Source: Chaetoderma sp. LZ-2023a
Lineage: Eukaryota > Mollusca > Caudofoveata > Chaetodermatida > Chaetodermatidae
Assembly (NCBI GenBank): GCA_034401795.1
Contig: CM067370.1
Location: 102,676,028 to 102,740,027 of the forward strand
DNA length: 64,000 nucleotides
Direction of reading: 5' to 3'
Within the stretch, counting starts at the first letter, position 1. The number at the start of each line of letters is the position of its first letter. The notes under the pieces are model-generated. The model was given only the letters and a program-made list of their open reading frames with translations. It was not told the DNA's origin and made no database searches. This document shows positions 51,823-63,249 of the stretch, in pieces. Position numbers and translations under genes: made by a program.

Positions 51823-54770
51823 GTAAGTACTAAGATATATTATACCAGCGTAGGACTCACAGCTTCAATCTCACGGTCTCATGCAGCTACATGTATATGT
51901 AAATTTCACACATTTCAGGAATTTCTTGTAAAAATGCTCGCTCTGACCTTGAACTGACCATATAACTGATATTTGAATAGACTGACACTGGTTGGCCTGG
52001 CCTGTCAGTGCTCTCACTCTCTCCAAATGTTTGTCATGGGCCAGTCAAAGCTTGAATAAAGCAATGAAATTGATGACAAGTAAGGCCTTGTTCTTAATCA
52101 ACATGACTAAATTTACTTGTCTGATTAATTTCAAATGCTGATGATTGGCTGGAATTGTATTGTTGCATTTGTCTTCACATATTTGACAAGAAAATTTCCC
52201 TAACCCTGGCTATAATGGACCCAAGTATAGAATGGCTAATATTTACTACTTTATAATCTCAATATCTTCTAAATTGATATCGGCATATGTATACATGTAC
52301 ATGTATCCGTGTTAAATTTCATTAGTACTATCAAAATTCAACCTTTTGACTAACATCTGAGAGTATAATTTTATATCTGGTGCCAAAATTGTCATTGTGA
52401 CAGACAATACAGTTAGATGTAAACCTGTATTTTTACCATAGCCATAATGAGTATGGTACATACATGTATCATGTATGTAGGCAATAAGCGGCTCCCTTTG
52501 CGTTTAACTAAGCAACAACATTTACCAATATAGTTTGGCGTCAGCTCCTACAGCCCCTGTAATTTCAGTGTCAATATTTTGAAACTAATTTGACTGGAAT
52601 CTGTTGCTACCATAGGCAATAAAAGTTCCAAGTCAAAATAGATTCAAAATATTCAACAGTATATTCCTTACATCCAAAACAATTTGTTGTTTCTGGTCTG
52701 TATGTTTTAAATGGTTAAATTAAATTTAAAATTTATCGCAACAGTACAGCTCTGAAGTAACTTAGGAAGCAAGGTCTTCCAATCCAGTTGTGTTCAAAAT
52801 ATTCAACAGAACATTTCTTATATCATATTCAAAATTGTACCACGTAACTAACATATTTCTGTTTTTGTTTTGAAAACATGTTAACTTTTTTCTGAGTTGT
52901 ACTGTATTGTTATATTTTGCAAACTGCCTCAGAATGACGCCAGTTGTATGTGTACACATACACCCATGCTCATTGTTGCTTGTTTATCCTTCAGGCTGGG
53001 ATATATCATCCATGAACATCGCTGACGCAATGGAGCGTGCCAAGGTACTTGACTACCATCTCCAACAGCAGATTCGACCACATTTGGCACATCTTAAACC
53101 AAGACCATCTATTTATATCCCAGAATTTATCGCTGCTAATCAGTTTTCACGAGCTGACAATCTGTTAGAAGGCAAGAAGTATGACATGATGCAGACAATT
53201 CGTGGAGATATTCGCGATTTCAAACAAAAGAGCGGCGTAGACAAGGTTATTGTTCTATGGACGGCAAATACAGAAAGGTATGTAAAACATAAGATTTGTT
53301 TATACCATCTAACTGCTGAGTTTTTGCAGAGAACATTCCATTTTCGGTTTTTCAGTTTTCTTTATTCACCCAAGTCATTTAACAACATACATATATGGGG
53401 TTATATCTTTGGACCGGCTAAATATTTTGAAAACAATTTCACAAAGTTTTTTTGTCAAATTATTTTCAAATTATTCAGCAGGTCCAGAGTTGTTGCCCAT
53501 TGAAATTATTGTCCTGTGGTTTGCGGACAGACAGATTGTACTGTATGCAATGATTCAGGTGATAGTGCAAGTTATATGAGGTATGGATTTCTAATTCTGA
53601 CTGTCCATTTTGAGCAAGGCTCCCGTCCACTTTGTACCATCATTTGAGTCAATATTATCACTTTGAACGCTGAATTTCCAGAATCTCAATTTTAGGTTCC
53701 CTAATACTATAGAGATCACCTATTGAATATTTTGAAACTAATTTTACGGGGAGCTGTTGCTACCATAGAATGATTATTAACCCTTTAATGGTCAAGCTGG
53801 CCCAAACCGGCCTCTGCAGAGGTCTTCAGGAATGTCCATTTTCTGGAAAAGATTATTTTTAAAAATTTACCAGTGGAATGACTGGCTCGATAACCGAGCC
53901 AGCCATTCCAGTGGTCAATTTTCAAAAGATGTCTTCTTGTCAAGCAAATGGACATTCAATAAAGAAACAGTTTAATTTTCTTGAGAGAATTTGAGCATTA
54001 AAGGGTTATATTTTAAATTCATCAAAGACAAACAAGTCAGATGCTTATTGTCAGACCTTTGCCACTCAAAACAAGGCTTTGGCTTGGTGGATGTAAGACG
54101 CAATATTCAGACATTTGCCATGTTCGCAGAATAACTCGGATTGTAATGTATGTAGCTACGTCATAAACACAAATCTATTAATAAAATATTTAGATATTAA
54201 TTCTTGGAAGTCATGGAATTAAAAAATGTTGTTCATGAAATGTCATGGAGAAGTCATAGAATTTCAAACATAGAAAGGTGTACAAATTTCCATGCATTTA
54301 AATTAGGTTGGGTGACTGTATTTACAAGTTGCCCCATATCTGTAAACTTAATTCGTTTGAAAATATGTATTTTTTGTAAACTATACAGACTAAAGAATCG
54401 TTGTAAATACCAACTCAACCATTATATTAAGACTAAATAAATACTCACCATGAGTACTTATATGCAGGCCCTGAAAATAACAAATTATCTAGCTTGTCCC
54501 TTAAGGCAACCAGTGTGTTAAAATTTGGTTGCCCTGCAGTAAAAAGTCATTGCTCCGGACCGCAGGAACGCGTAATCTTTGTGTGTTGAAAACACATGTA
54601 ATATTCAACGAAAGATTTTCGTTGGTTATATAATGCGTGAGAAATATTTTCATTGGTTAGATAACTTGTAATAATCCCACATGCCCCTTGACACCGTAAA
54701 TGTTTGCTAGCGATGACGATGGCATAAATGTAAACACACCTGATACATTTTGTTGTTGATTTAAATTTTG

Positions 54771-54816
<46 letters not shown>

Positions 54817-57800
54817 TACCTAGTTATGAAGTGTTTGTAAATTTGCATGATAGACGCAGAAATTTTAAGTTTGATTAACAGTAATATTAATTCCGAAATA
54901 ATGATGTGTTTGTTAGTATTTTTTGTGGCACATTGGTCAGAACACTTAAGCAAGTGATGCGTCAAACAAACAGTGCAAAATTATGCATTTAAACATGTTT
55001 CAGGGATCTACCTTATTGGAAAATTGGTCAAAATATCAGTTTATATGATAAATAGAATCTCAAACTCGATCCCATTTCATATCACTATTATATGATTTTG
55101 ACTCAGTTGATACTAGTGATATGAAATAGGACTGAATTTCAGATCCTGTGTCTTTGATGGATTTACAATTTAATTGCTCCCAGTCAAATTACATGTAGTT
55201 TAAAAATATTCAACAGCTTACTTCTATAGCTACCGCGAAATTGAGATTCTGGTAATTCAGCGGTCCAAGTATAAAAATCGATTCCAATACAGGTACTGTA
55301 CAAAGTGGGCGGAGTTTAACTTCAAATGGGCAGGTATGGCTAGTGATAGATCCATCCATTACGCTGTTTACTTTTGACAGGTACAGTGATGTGAGACTGG
55401 GCCTAAATGACACGGCTGAACATCTACTCACCAGTATCAAGAAGAATGCACAGGAGGTGTCACCATCTACAATTTTTGCCGTTGCGTCAATTTTGGAAGG
55501 GGTATGTAATGTTATAACAGGCACTGGAAATGCAGGAGTACTCAAGGATTGCAGGCACTTGTCCACGTTTCACACAAATTTTAGTACTTGAGTGTTGGCA
55601 GTTGTCCGTAAATTTGAAAATTGCCTTGAAAAGTACTTGAAAATTGTGGTATGGCATTCACAAGTACTTAGATGTAGCAACCATACACAAAAGCTGATGA
55701 ATTTTTATATAAATAATTTGCCTGGAATGTGTTCCTGTTTTAGTCTTAGTTTGCCTCAGTCAAATTGTTTTCAAAATATTCACCAGCCATTAGTCTGGAT
55801 ATGGTACATTCAACACGACACACTACCTCACTGGGTATCAAAACCAATTTCTCAATGAATACATTGTACTTCTCAACATGTTATTTCTTCAGTAGAAACG
55901 GATATATATGTTGTTCCTGCTATATGATTGGTATTGGTTAATATTGATTATTTTATTACAGTGTCAGCTTTAATCCTTTAAACCTTAAATTTGTTCCTAG
56001 AAAATATTTTATGTTGTTAGGAATATTCTGTTGAATAATTTGAAACTAATTTGACTGAGAACCTCCAGACAAATTGGTTTTAAAATATTCAATAGCTTTT
56101 CTGTATAGTTGTCTTGAAATGGAGACCTGGATTTTCAAGAGTTAAATGGTTAATAGCGCAAGTGTTGTTTTATAATGTTCAGGGTTATTGGTATCGTGAT
56201 TACGCTGAATAGTCATCTTTCATTATTGAGTTCTGTTTAATGCAATAATAACTGATGTTCAATTTAAAAATGCAGATGTGCTAAATGTTGTCGCTGCCTG
56301 ATAAATGACTGATCAATAGAAAACACATATAGAATGTGAGATCCTGTTTTACCAGGTGACATACATCAATGGCTCACCACAGAACACTTTTGTTCCGGGT
56401 GTTATAGAACTTGCTGAGCAAAAACGGGTTTACATCGCTGGCGATGATTTCAAATCCGGGCAAACTAAGATCAAGTCAGTACTGGTTGACTTCCTTGTGA
56501 GTGCTGGAATCAAGCCTGTATCCATTGTCAGCTACAATCACCTAGGTAACAATGATGGAATGAATCTTTCCGCACCTCAACAGTTCCGTTCTAAAGAGGT
56601 ATGTGCAAACTAAATAAGAGCTTGTCAATGAGGTCGCAGGATTCATTTCTAACTAACCGTAAACCATTTTGAATGTACGTTTGAATCGATTTTAAAACTG
56701 AACCCTGAATCCACAGAATCCCAATTTCAAGGTAACTAGCTATACGGCCTTGCGTTCCTGCCTCTCCAATGGAACGATGCGTTTTGTTAAAGCTTTGTGC
56801 TATTTTGCGAAACATGTTTGGAGGTGACTCGCGAAAAGCAAAACATGTTTCCAATCTGTGACATAATTTCACGCGAAACAACGTCATACATCACAGAGGC
56901 ATGTATAGCATCATAAGCGTGTCATGCGAAGGATGTTGGGATGTTTGGATGCGGGTAAGCTGTTGAATATTTTGAAACCAATTTTGAGTTGGTGTGCTAG
57001 AAGCTGTAACTATTCACCAGGTTTTTTTAAAATTCTAATTCCACCAAAGACGTACAATTCAAACAGTTACAGTCAAACCTTTGCCACCTTCACGTCAGGC
57101 CTACATCATTTTATTGTGACTGAGGCTAACAGGCCTGACAAGTGATGTATTTTGATTATGATGTCAAATACTTGAGTGATGGATCAGATCCCTCCATTTA
57201 GACAACTGCTGCAACTGCATGTATTCGAATAGTTTATTTTTTGTAAACAATTATGTCCGAGAGCTCGCTACATTTAAGCATCAGCATTGTCAATATGTCA
57301 CAACTATTATATACTTTATCATTATTTTGTCTCACTTTGAGTTGGTGGGTGAGTGTCTGAGATGGAAGTGTGCCAGAAAATGATCCATTTTGTTTCCCAA
57401 GAAATAATGTTAGTCTCTCCTTTCCCCCCACACCACAGCCACCACCAAAGTTCACAGTGCTGCCTCTGTTTAATGTTATCAAATTGTCAGGCCAGTTTCA
57501 ATAATATATTATAACCTTAAATGGGAAAAGGGGTTACCATAGACTGTACATTAGTACAATTATTTTAACCCTTACCGCTCTGATGTCAATATTCTATCTT
57601 TTTGCGGTGACAGTAGCAAAGAAACTGGTGTACATTTCTAAACAATTTTGGTGAACGATGTTGCTGTCTATGACAGCACCATCTTCCACCAAATTTGTTT
57701 AAAAATGAACACCAGCTCATCTTTTAATTTATTTTGAAAATTTTAAATTTTGACATTAGAGTGCTAAGAGTTAAAAGGAACACGAGATCATTTAAAAGAC

Positions 57801-58472
57801 AATTAATGATGCAGGGTGTTAGTGGCGTAACGGACTTAAACTGATTCACTGTTCTACTTTCAGATTTCGAAAAGTAGTGTTCTTGATGATGTGGTTGAAT
57901 CAAACAAGATTTTGTACAGCGATGGTAAGAAGCCGGATCACTGTGTTGTCATCAAGTATGTTCCACATGTCGGCGACAGTAAGCGGGCGATGGATGAGTA
58001 CACATCAGAAATCATGATGGGTGGTTCGAACACAATAGTAATGCACAATACATGTGAGGATTCACTTCTCGCGAGCCCTCTCATTCTCGATTTGGCAATT
58101 ATTGCTGAATTATGCGAACGAATTCAATTTCGTGTCAGTGATGAGGATGAATTTCAGAATTTTAATTCAGTCTTATCAATTCTAAGTTACCTATGTAAAG
58201 CCCCACTTGTGCCACGTGGAACTCCAATTATTAATGCTCTCTTTCGGCAGCGTTGTTGCATTGAGAATATATTCCGTGCTTGTCTCGGACTCGCTCCGAT
58301 TAATCACATGATGCTTGAATGTAAGCATGAGAAACTGGATGAGCGGTACCGAGATATGACCATTGTTAGTGAACTGATCAGGACTGCAACAAAATCTGCT
58401 AAGACACAGATAGATGAGCAAGATGAATCTGGCATTGCCTCAATTGGCAATAGCAGCGATAGTGAGACTTAG
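51420..58472 (+). CDS. ISYNA1: Inositol-3-phosphate synthase (myo-inositol 1-phosphate synthase), five coding exons
   Basis: Cytosolic NAD-dependent enzyme converting D-glucose 6-phosphate to 1D-myo-inositol 3-phosphate, the first committed step of inositol and phosphoinositide synthesis. Coding exons 51420-51822, 52995-53277, 55381-55501, 56356-56598 and 57864-58472 join in frame (phases 1, 2, 0, 0) to 552 residues, close to animal orthologues. The start ATG has A at -3 and G at +4, and no in-frame ATG lies before it. Visible family signatures: NAD-binding GWGGNNGTT (residues 62-70), NTER (226-229), GLNDTAE (236-242), NGSPQNT (274-280), [10 protein letters not shown] (298-307), [10 protein letters not shown] (328-337), [19 protein letters not shown] (374-392) and a downstream [12 protein letters not shown]. 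The C-terminal tail (after ERYRDMT) is hydrophilic and variable, as usual. No lesion was seen. All introns are GT-AG and hold palindromic repeats. Confidence 0.97.
52569..52659. repeat. HP1 hairpin in ISYNA1 intron 1
   Basis: GTCAATATTTTGAAACTAA and TAGATTCAAAATATTCAACAG around CTGTTGCTACCATAGGCAA. Confidence 0.85.
52995..53277 (+). CDS. ISYNA1: ISYNA1 coding exon 2 (residues 135-228 plus two bases)
   Basis: Acceptor TTTATCCTTCAG ends at 52994; donor GTATGT begins at 53278. The exon encodes [16 protein letters not shown] through VLWTANTE. Confidence 0.96.
53721..53776. repeat. HP1 left half in intron 2, cut by MITE-1
   Basis: ATTGAATATTTTGAAACTAA, then GAGCTGTTGCTACCATAG. The right half is absent and MITE-1 begins at 53777. 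Confidence 0.75.
53777..54009. mobile_element. MITE-1, complete palindromic copy in ISYNA1 intron 2
   Basis: Starts TTAACCCTTTAATGGTCAAG and ends GCATTAAAGGGTTAT (one base off TTAA). The centre ACTGGCTCGATAACCGAGCC folds without a loop. The arms are about 115 nt. Confidence 0.88.
54478..54765. other. Intron 2 repeat fragments
   Basis: AAGGCAACCAGTG and GGTTGCCCTGCAG match the GTTGCCC-type fragments at 50.3-50.7 kb. The rest is unclassified. Confidence 0.45.
54771..54814. repeat. (TA)n microsatellite in ISYNA1 intron 2
   Basis: Twenty-two perfect AT/TA dinucleotides. Confidence 0.97.
55177..55214. repeat. HP1 right half in intron 2
   Basis: CCCAGTCAAATTACATG and TTTAAAAATATTCAACAGC. The left arm is not retained. 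Confidence 0.65.
55381..55501 (+). CDS. ISYNA1: ISYNA1 coding exon 3 (residues 229-269)
   Basis: Acceptor TACTTTTGACAG ends at 55380; donor GTATGT begins at 55502. The first base completes Arg229 and [15 protein letters not shown] follows. The 121-bp exon is the shortest of the gene. Confidence 0.95.
55741..55792. repeat. HP1 right half in intron 3
   Basis: CTCAGTCAAATTG and TTTTCAAAATATTCACCAGC. Confidence 0.65.
56028..56095. repeat. HP1 hairpin in intron 3
   Basis: CTGTTGAATAATTTGAAACT faces GGTTTTAAAATATTCAATAG, with a short loop. Confidence 0.82.
56356..56598 (+). CDS. ISYNA1: ISYNA1 coding exon 4 (residues 270-350)
   Basis: Acceptor GTTTTACCAG ends at 56355; donor GTATGT begins at 56599. 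It encodes the active-site region [10 protein letters not shown] and [10 protein letters not shown]. Confidence 0.96.
56957..57012. repeat. HP1 left half in intron 4
   Basis: AGCTGTTGAATATTTTGAAAC and GAAGCTGTAACTATTC. The right half has diverged. Confidence 0.65.
57565..57774. mobile_element. MITE-2, complete palindromic copy in intron 4
   Basis: Flanked by TTAA at 57565-57568 and 57771-57774. Ends are CCCTTACCGCTCTGATGTC and GACATTAGAGTGCTAAGAG. The centre pairs ATGTTGCTGTC with GACAGCACCAT. Confidence 0.85.
57864..58472 (+). CDS. ISYNA1: ISYNA1 coding exon 5 (residues 351-552 and stop)
   Basis: Acceptor CTACTTTCAG ends at 57863. It encodes [11 protein letters not shown] through the acidic tail ending GNSSDSET, with TAG at 58470-58472. 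No clear polyadenylation hexamer was identified downstream. Confidence 0.96.
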   Translation: MSKSSVLDDVVESNKILYSDGKKPDHCVVIKYVPHVGDSKRAMDEYTSEIMMGGSNTIVMHNTCEDSLLASPLILDLAIIAELCERIQFRVSDEDEFQNFNSVLSILSYLCKAPLVPRGTPIINALFRQRCCIENIFRACLGLAPINHMMLECKHEKLDERYRDMTIVSELIRTATKSAKTQIDEQDESGIASIGNSSDSET

Positions 58473-58522
58473 AATAGTAATTATTTTAACCGTTACCGGG
58501 GTCATAGAGATCCTTGAATGTG

Positions 58523-58742
58523 CTTAACCCTTAGCCCTTACCCCTCTGACATCAGAATTTTAAATTTTCAAATTAAATTAAAAGATGAACTGGTGTACAT
58601 TTTTCAAGAAATTTGGTGGAAGATGGTGCTGTCGAGGACAGCAACATCGTCGTCCACCAAAATTGTTGATAAATGTACTCCAGTTTTTTTTTGCTTTTGA
58701 CAGGATAAAATATAGAATATTGACATCGGAGTGGTAAGGTTT
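58523..58742. mobile_element. MITE-2 copy, fused to MITE-1 downstream of the gene
   Basis: TTAACCCTTAGCCCTTACCC with CTCTGACATCAG at the left, and GACATCGGAGTGGTAAGG at the right. The centre is GGTGCTGTCGAGGACAGCA. Its right end touches the next MITE-1. Confidence 0.82.
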
Positions 58743-58940
58743 CAATTTTCTCATAGAAAGTGTCCATTTGTAGACCAAGAAACTATTTTTGAAACATTAT
58801 CAATGGAATGACTGGCTCAGTTATCGAGCCAGTCATTCCAGTGGTAAATTTACAAAAACAGTTCTCTGTGACAGCAAATGGACATTTATCAAGACCACCG
58901 TAGAAGCTGTTTCTGGCTGGCTTGAGTGCTAAAGGGTTAA
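58743..58940. mobile_element. MITE-1 copy, left tip lost
   Basis: Begins in the arm at TCTCATAGAAAGTGTCC. The centre is GACTGGCTCAGTTATCGAGCC. It ends GCTAAAGGGTTAA with TTAA at 58937-58940. Confidence 0.82.
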
Positions 58941-58944
58941 ATTG

Positions 58945-59350
58945 TTTACAAATTGTGCTACAAAAAGTATACATGTATTCCTTTAACAGGCCGTCAAAAT
59001 ATCCCCTCAAAATAGCGGGAGATAAAGAATCGATCTTCCCTCAATCACCTAAATGGGATTTCAGGAGACATATATTTTGATCTCAAGTTTCTTGCTGGGA
59101 GATCGCTAAACCTATCTTAAGACCATTCATATTACTGCATAGTAAATTTCACTAAAAAAAATTCCAATGACCACATCAAGGTGAAATTTGGCTGATTAGT
59201 ATTGACAATCGATCACTTACCTTGTGGTCGACACAGGAGATAAAAACATGTTATGATGTATCTCCTGGGAGCCAAAGTACGGGTGAGTTTTCTGGGAGTC
59301 AAAGTACAGGAGCATTTTATTGATTGGGGGTTATTCTGAGGCCTTATTTA
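58945..59350. other. Non-coding, nothing recognised
   Basis: TCTGGGAGTCAAAGTAC repeats once (about 59267 and 59290). No gene. Confidence 0.4.
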
Positions 59351-59351
59351 A

Positions 59352-59557
59352 TGGTCAAACTTGGTCAAGTAAGTTCAATTATCTCATAATAAATGTCCAT
59401 TTGCAGGCCAAGAGAATGGTAATTTTGATAATTTACCACTGGAATGAATTTCAGTGTTAAGTTTTCAAAAAGGGCCTTTTATTGCCCTGCAAATGGGCAT
59501 TGCCCAAGTCCGTTGTAGAAGCCAGTTTTAGCCGGCTTGACCATTAAAATGTTACAT
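59352..59557. repeat. MITE-1 copy, diverged
   Basis: GGTCAAACTTGGTCAAG, AATGTCCATTTGCAGGCCAAG, TTTACCACTGGAATGA, then the right arm ending GACCATTAAAATGTTA. Part of the centre is deleted. Confidence 0.7.
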
Positions 59558-59675
59558 TTTAATTGTTTTATCATTACTGCAAAGTTGTTATCTTTTGTAT
59601 TCCTTTCACTATATGGCATAAATTTATGTTGTGTTCATTTTGGAAAACAGTATTTTGCTGAAAGTGGTTGTCTGC

Positions 59676-59884
59676 TTAACCCTTACCACTCTGATGTCAA
59701 AATTGTTAATTTTCAAATTAAATTAGAAAATCAACTGGTGTTCATTTTTCAACAAATTTGTTGGAAGATGCTGCTGTATTAGACAGCAACATCGTCCACC
59801 AAAATTGTTGAAAAATGTACACCAGCTTCTGTGATACTGGCGCAGTAATAGATAGAATATTGACATCAGAGTGGTAAGGGTTAA
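59676..59884. mobile_element. MITE-2, complete palindromic copy
   Basis: Perfect TTAA at 59676-59679 and 59881-59884. The ends CCCTTACCACTCTGATGTCA and TGACATCAGAGTGGTAAGGG are perfect inverted repeats. The centre CTGCTGTATTAGACAGCA folds. Confidence 0.92.
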
Positions 59885-60230
59885 CTCATTCCTGTCATGC
59901 TTTTCAGGCTTTAGATTACTCCTTACCTATGACTTTACAAGTCATGCCCAAATGAAATCTGCCCATATTAGTGAGCCCATATTAAAATCCTACTGGCTTC
60001 TATGAACAGTAATTAACTGATTTACAGTCAGTTAAATACTCGGTGGGTGGATTGCTCAAAATCCATCTCAGATTTCAAATCTCTAGTTTCTGGGAGCATT
60101 GATAGATCCCAGGCCAGATGGGTGGTGATCCCGAATGAGGTAAAATTAAAGCCCTGCTGTGTATGTCCCTTTGCTATGGAGCCATGTTATGGAATCTCTT
60201 ATATGTATGTAGTTTTATTACATAAATATA

Positions 60231-60470
60231 TTAACCCTGTAATAGTCAAGATTTGTCAAGAAAATTTTAATGTTGGCTTGGTGTATGTCTATTTTCCGGT
60301 TACGGGAAAACATTTTTTGAAAATTTACCACTGAAATGGCTGGCTCGATAATCTAGCCAGTCATTCCAGTGGTAAATTTCCAAAAATAGTTTTTTCTTGG
60401 GCTGAAAATGGACATTGCTTAACACCAGTGCAATGGCCATTTCTGGCCCGCTTGACCATTAAAGAGTCAA
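60231..60470. mobile_element. MITE-1, complete palindromic copy
   Basis: Left TTAACCCTGTAATAGTCAAG, right CTTGACCATTAAAGAGTCAA. The centre GGCTGGCTCGATAATCTAGCC is loop-free. Confidence 0.85.
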
Positions 60471-60682
60471 TTACTTAAATTTTTTAAGTGCATGTTTGTT
60501 GCCACAATGAAGTATTTCAGTTTATCTATTAATCATATTGACGTCATCATCAACTATATGACGTGTAGGATCATAGGATGACGTTATAATCAATTACATA
60601 GCTAAGTTCGTTACGAATGCTTAATTGATGACGAACTAAACATTGTTGTACGAATTGTATGGCTTTACTATTTAATAAACAT

Positions 60683-60738
60683 TCTGTTGAATAGGCAGCA
60701 ACAGCACCCAATCAAATTAGTTTCAAAATATTCAACGA
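60683..60738. repeat. HP1 copy with internal deletion
   Basis: TTAATAAACATTCTGTTGAAT, then AGGCAGCAACAGC and ATTAGTTTCAAAATATTCAAC. Most of the left arm is missing. Confidence 0.75.
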
Positions 60739-61135
60739 CATACCTGTATAGTTTTCTGAAAATTAATAGTCAAGGAGTTAAGGGGTCGATCGCTCCCAAC
60801 ATGGGCAGAGTGTGGGTGGAGCTTAGCTAAAGATGGGCATAGTTGAAACTATTATTGATGGCTTTATTAAATTATTAGTTCACCCCTATGCACAATATAA
60901 TATATCATTAAAGGGCTACTAATCTCATCTCAAATGTTGTATTGTACTTATAAATTATGGTATAAAGCTTCCACACCATTCACCTCCCGGTACTTTCACA
61001 TATCTGCGTCGCAATGATTTGCTGTTTAGCATTGTGTTCCTATTGAACTGTACATCGTGAGCATTTTTTCTCCTTAAATGTATGATCTCATGTAAGGGAC
61101 CATTATAACACATTTTGTATTATGTAGTACTTATC

Positions 61136-61210
61136 ATGTGGAATATTTTGAAACTAATTTGAGGCAGAAACAGCTTCCAGTCAAATACTAAGTTTCAAAA
61201 TATTCAACAG
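61136..61210. repeat. HP1 hairpin repeat
   Basis: GTGGAATATTTTGAAACTAA and AAGTTTCAAAATATTCAACAG with AGCTTCCAGTC on the right side of the stem. Confidence 0.85.
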
Positions 61211-61633
61211 CTGATCCGTATTGTTGCTTTACGCCACATTGTCAAACTATAGATGGCACGTCTATGATTGAATGTATATAGTGAGGCAAACAGCCTAAGC
61301 TTTTTTTTAGTGATTTCATGAATAGTCTAGGAGTGGCATGTTATATCACCAGAATAACTACAGTCACTATTCAACTACTGGTACATGTATGAACATGTAA
61401 TCTGGCTAAAAAACTGCATCAAATACTATTTGCTGAACTGCATCAAATACTATTTGATGTCGCTTTTTTGCTAGATTACATGTTCTAGGAAGGTGTTTGG
61501 GGGGGGGGGGTGGTGGTGGTGATGGTTGATGTTTGCATCCTATAATCGAACAGATTGTTTGATCATGTTTTTGGGTCAAAATCTTTTACCAAAGCTATGA
61601 CATTCTGAGCAGTAAAATGTGGTTAGTTTTCCC

Positions 61634-61800
61634 GTAACCCTTTAACACTCAAGCCAAAAACGGCTTCACTGGTGGTCTTGTCAAATGTCCAATTGCAAAG
61701 GAGGAGCTTATTTTTGAAAAGTAACACTGGAATAACTTGATAACCAAGCCATTAAATAGTCATTCCAGTGATAAATTTTCAAAATTTCTGATCGAATTAT
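61634..61800. repeat. MITE-1 copy, partial
   Basis: GTAACCCTTTAACACTCAAG, AAAAACGGCTTCACTGG, then a damaged centre (AACTTGATAACCAAGCC) and ATTCCAGTGATAAATTTTC. Confidence 0.75.
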
Positions 61801-62186
61801 GCGCTTTGACATCTATATTTTGTTTGATTGATTTTGACAGTGAACATTTAATATAAATTTATGAGTGTGATTGAACAAAGCATTGCTAGAAGTAGACTCG
61901 TTGCTGTAGTGGACTCCCGAGCTTGAAGCAGAAATATTTTTACCCACCTGGTCAGTAATTGTAATCTTGTCTTTTTTTGTAATGTCTATTAAAACTTCAA
62001 AACTGAACCACGAGGCTGATGTGAGTCACTGTTGAATTGAATGACGCTTACGTGGTGGACATCGAAGTTTTTATTTGACATTTTCTCTTGTTATTAAAGC
62101 TTATGAAAGTAATCCGCTATGTAAATACAGTCCAGTGTGTCTATAATAGATACTGAATGGGATATAAAAAAAGTCATGTCACTTAG
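61801..62186. other. Non-coding, nothing recognised
   Basis: No frame or repeat of note. Confidence 0.4.
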
Positions 62187-62372
62187 TTAATGTCCATTTG
62201 CAGCTCACAAAAAGACTATTTTTGACAATTTGCCACTGAAATAACTGGTTCAGTTATCAAACCAGGCACTCCAATGGTAAATTAAAACAGTACTATTCTC
62301 TTGATTGCAAATAGCTTCTTCAAGGCCTGCAGAAGTTAGTTTTGGCTGGCTTGACCATTAAAGAGTGAAATT
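62187..62372. repeat. MITE-1 copy, partial
   Basis: AATGTCCATTTGCAGC, TTGCCACTGAAATAACTGG, CAGTTATCAAACC and the right arm GGCTGGCTTGACCATTAAAG. Confidence 0.75.
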
Positions 62373-62549
62373 CAACTCATTTGCTATGATAAATCGCATT
62401 GTGCCCTAAATGGTGATGATTTCTTAGAATAAGATTAAGACCACCCGTAATCAATGGCCCAAAAACATGAGTCCTTTATAAACAGTTTTTAAATTGAATG
62501 TTTTAATTCTTTCAATGACAAATTCCTGAAAAAGTAAATTCTTTACGAT

Positions 62550-62620
62550 GTATAGCATATTCTGTTTAATATTTTGAAATTAATATGCCTGGAAACCATT
62601 GCTGCCTAAGGTAGAAGTTT
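62550..62620. repeat. HP1 left half, diverged
   Basis: TTCTGTTTAATATTTTGAAAT and GGAAACCATTGCTGCC without a clear right arm. Confidence 0.5.
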
Positions 62621-62624
62621 CCTG

Positions 62625-63075
62625 TATTAGAAATAGAGATATAGGGGTATTCAATGATGAGAGGGTTAAATGCTGATTTGGAAGGTGCATCTTTCTTACC
62701 GTATTGGTGCTACCTTGTAAACTGGTCTGCTCTTTTCACTGACTGGATGTTTCGCTGGGCATTGTTCTACAGATTAGTGAAAAAAAAACACTTAATTTTT
62801 AGTAAGTGACATTTGTATGTATGTTCAGTCATAAACGATTTACACAATTATACATATATTGTTATCTCCCTTGTTATTGTAGGAGTTTTAAACAATTCTT
62901 TGCTGATCATTTTATTTCAGAATATTGTTTTAAAGTACCCGGTATTACAGTTTATTTTAAAGATTTAACTATTAAATGAGCAATAATGTTTATTTGCAAT
63001 TCATCTTGCTATCGTTAAAATGTTATATATAATATATACATGTATTTGTATAATTCTGTATTCTCATGAGATGTT
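62625..63075. other. Non-coding, nothing recognised
   Basis: AT-rich, no elements identified. Confidence 0.4.
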
Positions 63076-63077
63076 TT

Positions 63078-63245
63078 TGTCTCGCCCCGTAGGGAAAGTG
63101 AGACAATGGGGTTACCTTAGGTGGTCGTCCGCATCGTCGTCGTCTATCGTATGACTTCAATAATAGTATTATTAGCTCACCTGGCCTGAAAGGCCAAGTG
63201 AACTTATGTCGTGGCGACCGTCCATCCGTCCGTCCATCCATCAAC
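63078..63245. repeat. Leader segments preceding the terminal tandem array
   Basis: TTTTGTCTCGCCCCGTAGGG and TCACCTGGCCTGAAAGGCC are followed by CCATCCGTCCGTCCATCC. The latter two are contiguous with the array. I recall similar leader blocks in mollusc repeats, which is a recollection and not a search result. Confidence 0.55.
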
Positions 63246-63249
63246 TTTA

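Noticed and set aside
53278..53503. Extension of ISYNA1 exon 2 past 53277 to an in-frame stop at 53503
   Set aside because: The family signature NTER(Y/F) continues only if the GTATGT donor at 53278 is used and joined to 55381; the read-through protein would lack the catalytic region.
58149..58421. Minus-strand frame inside exon 5
   Set aside because: Antisense shadow of the ISYNA1 coding sequence.
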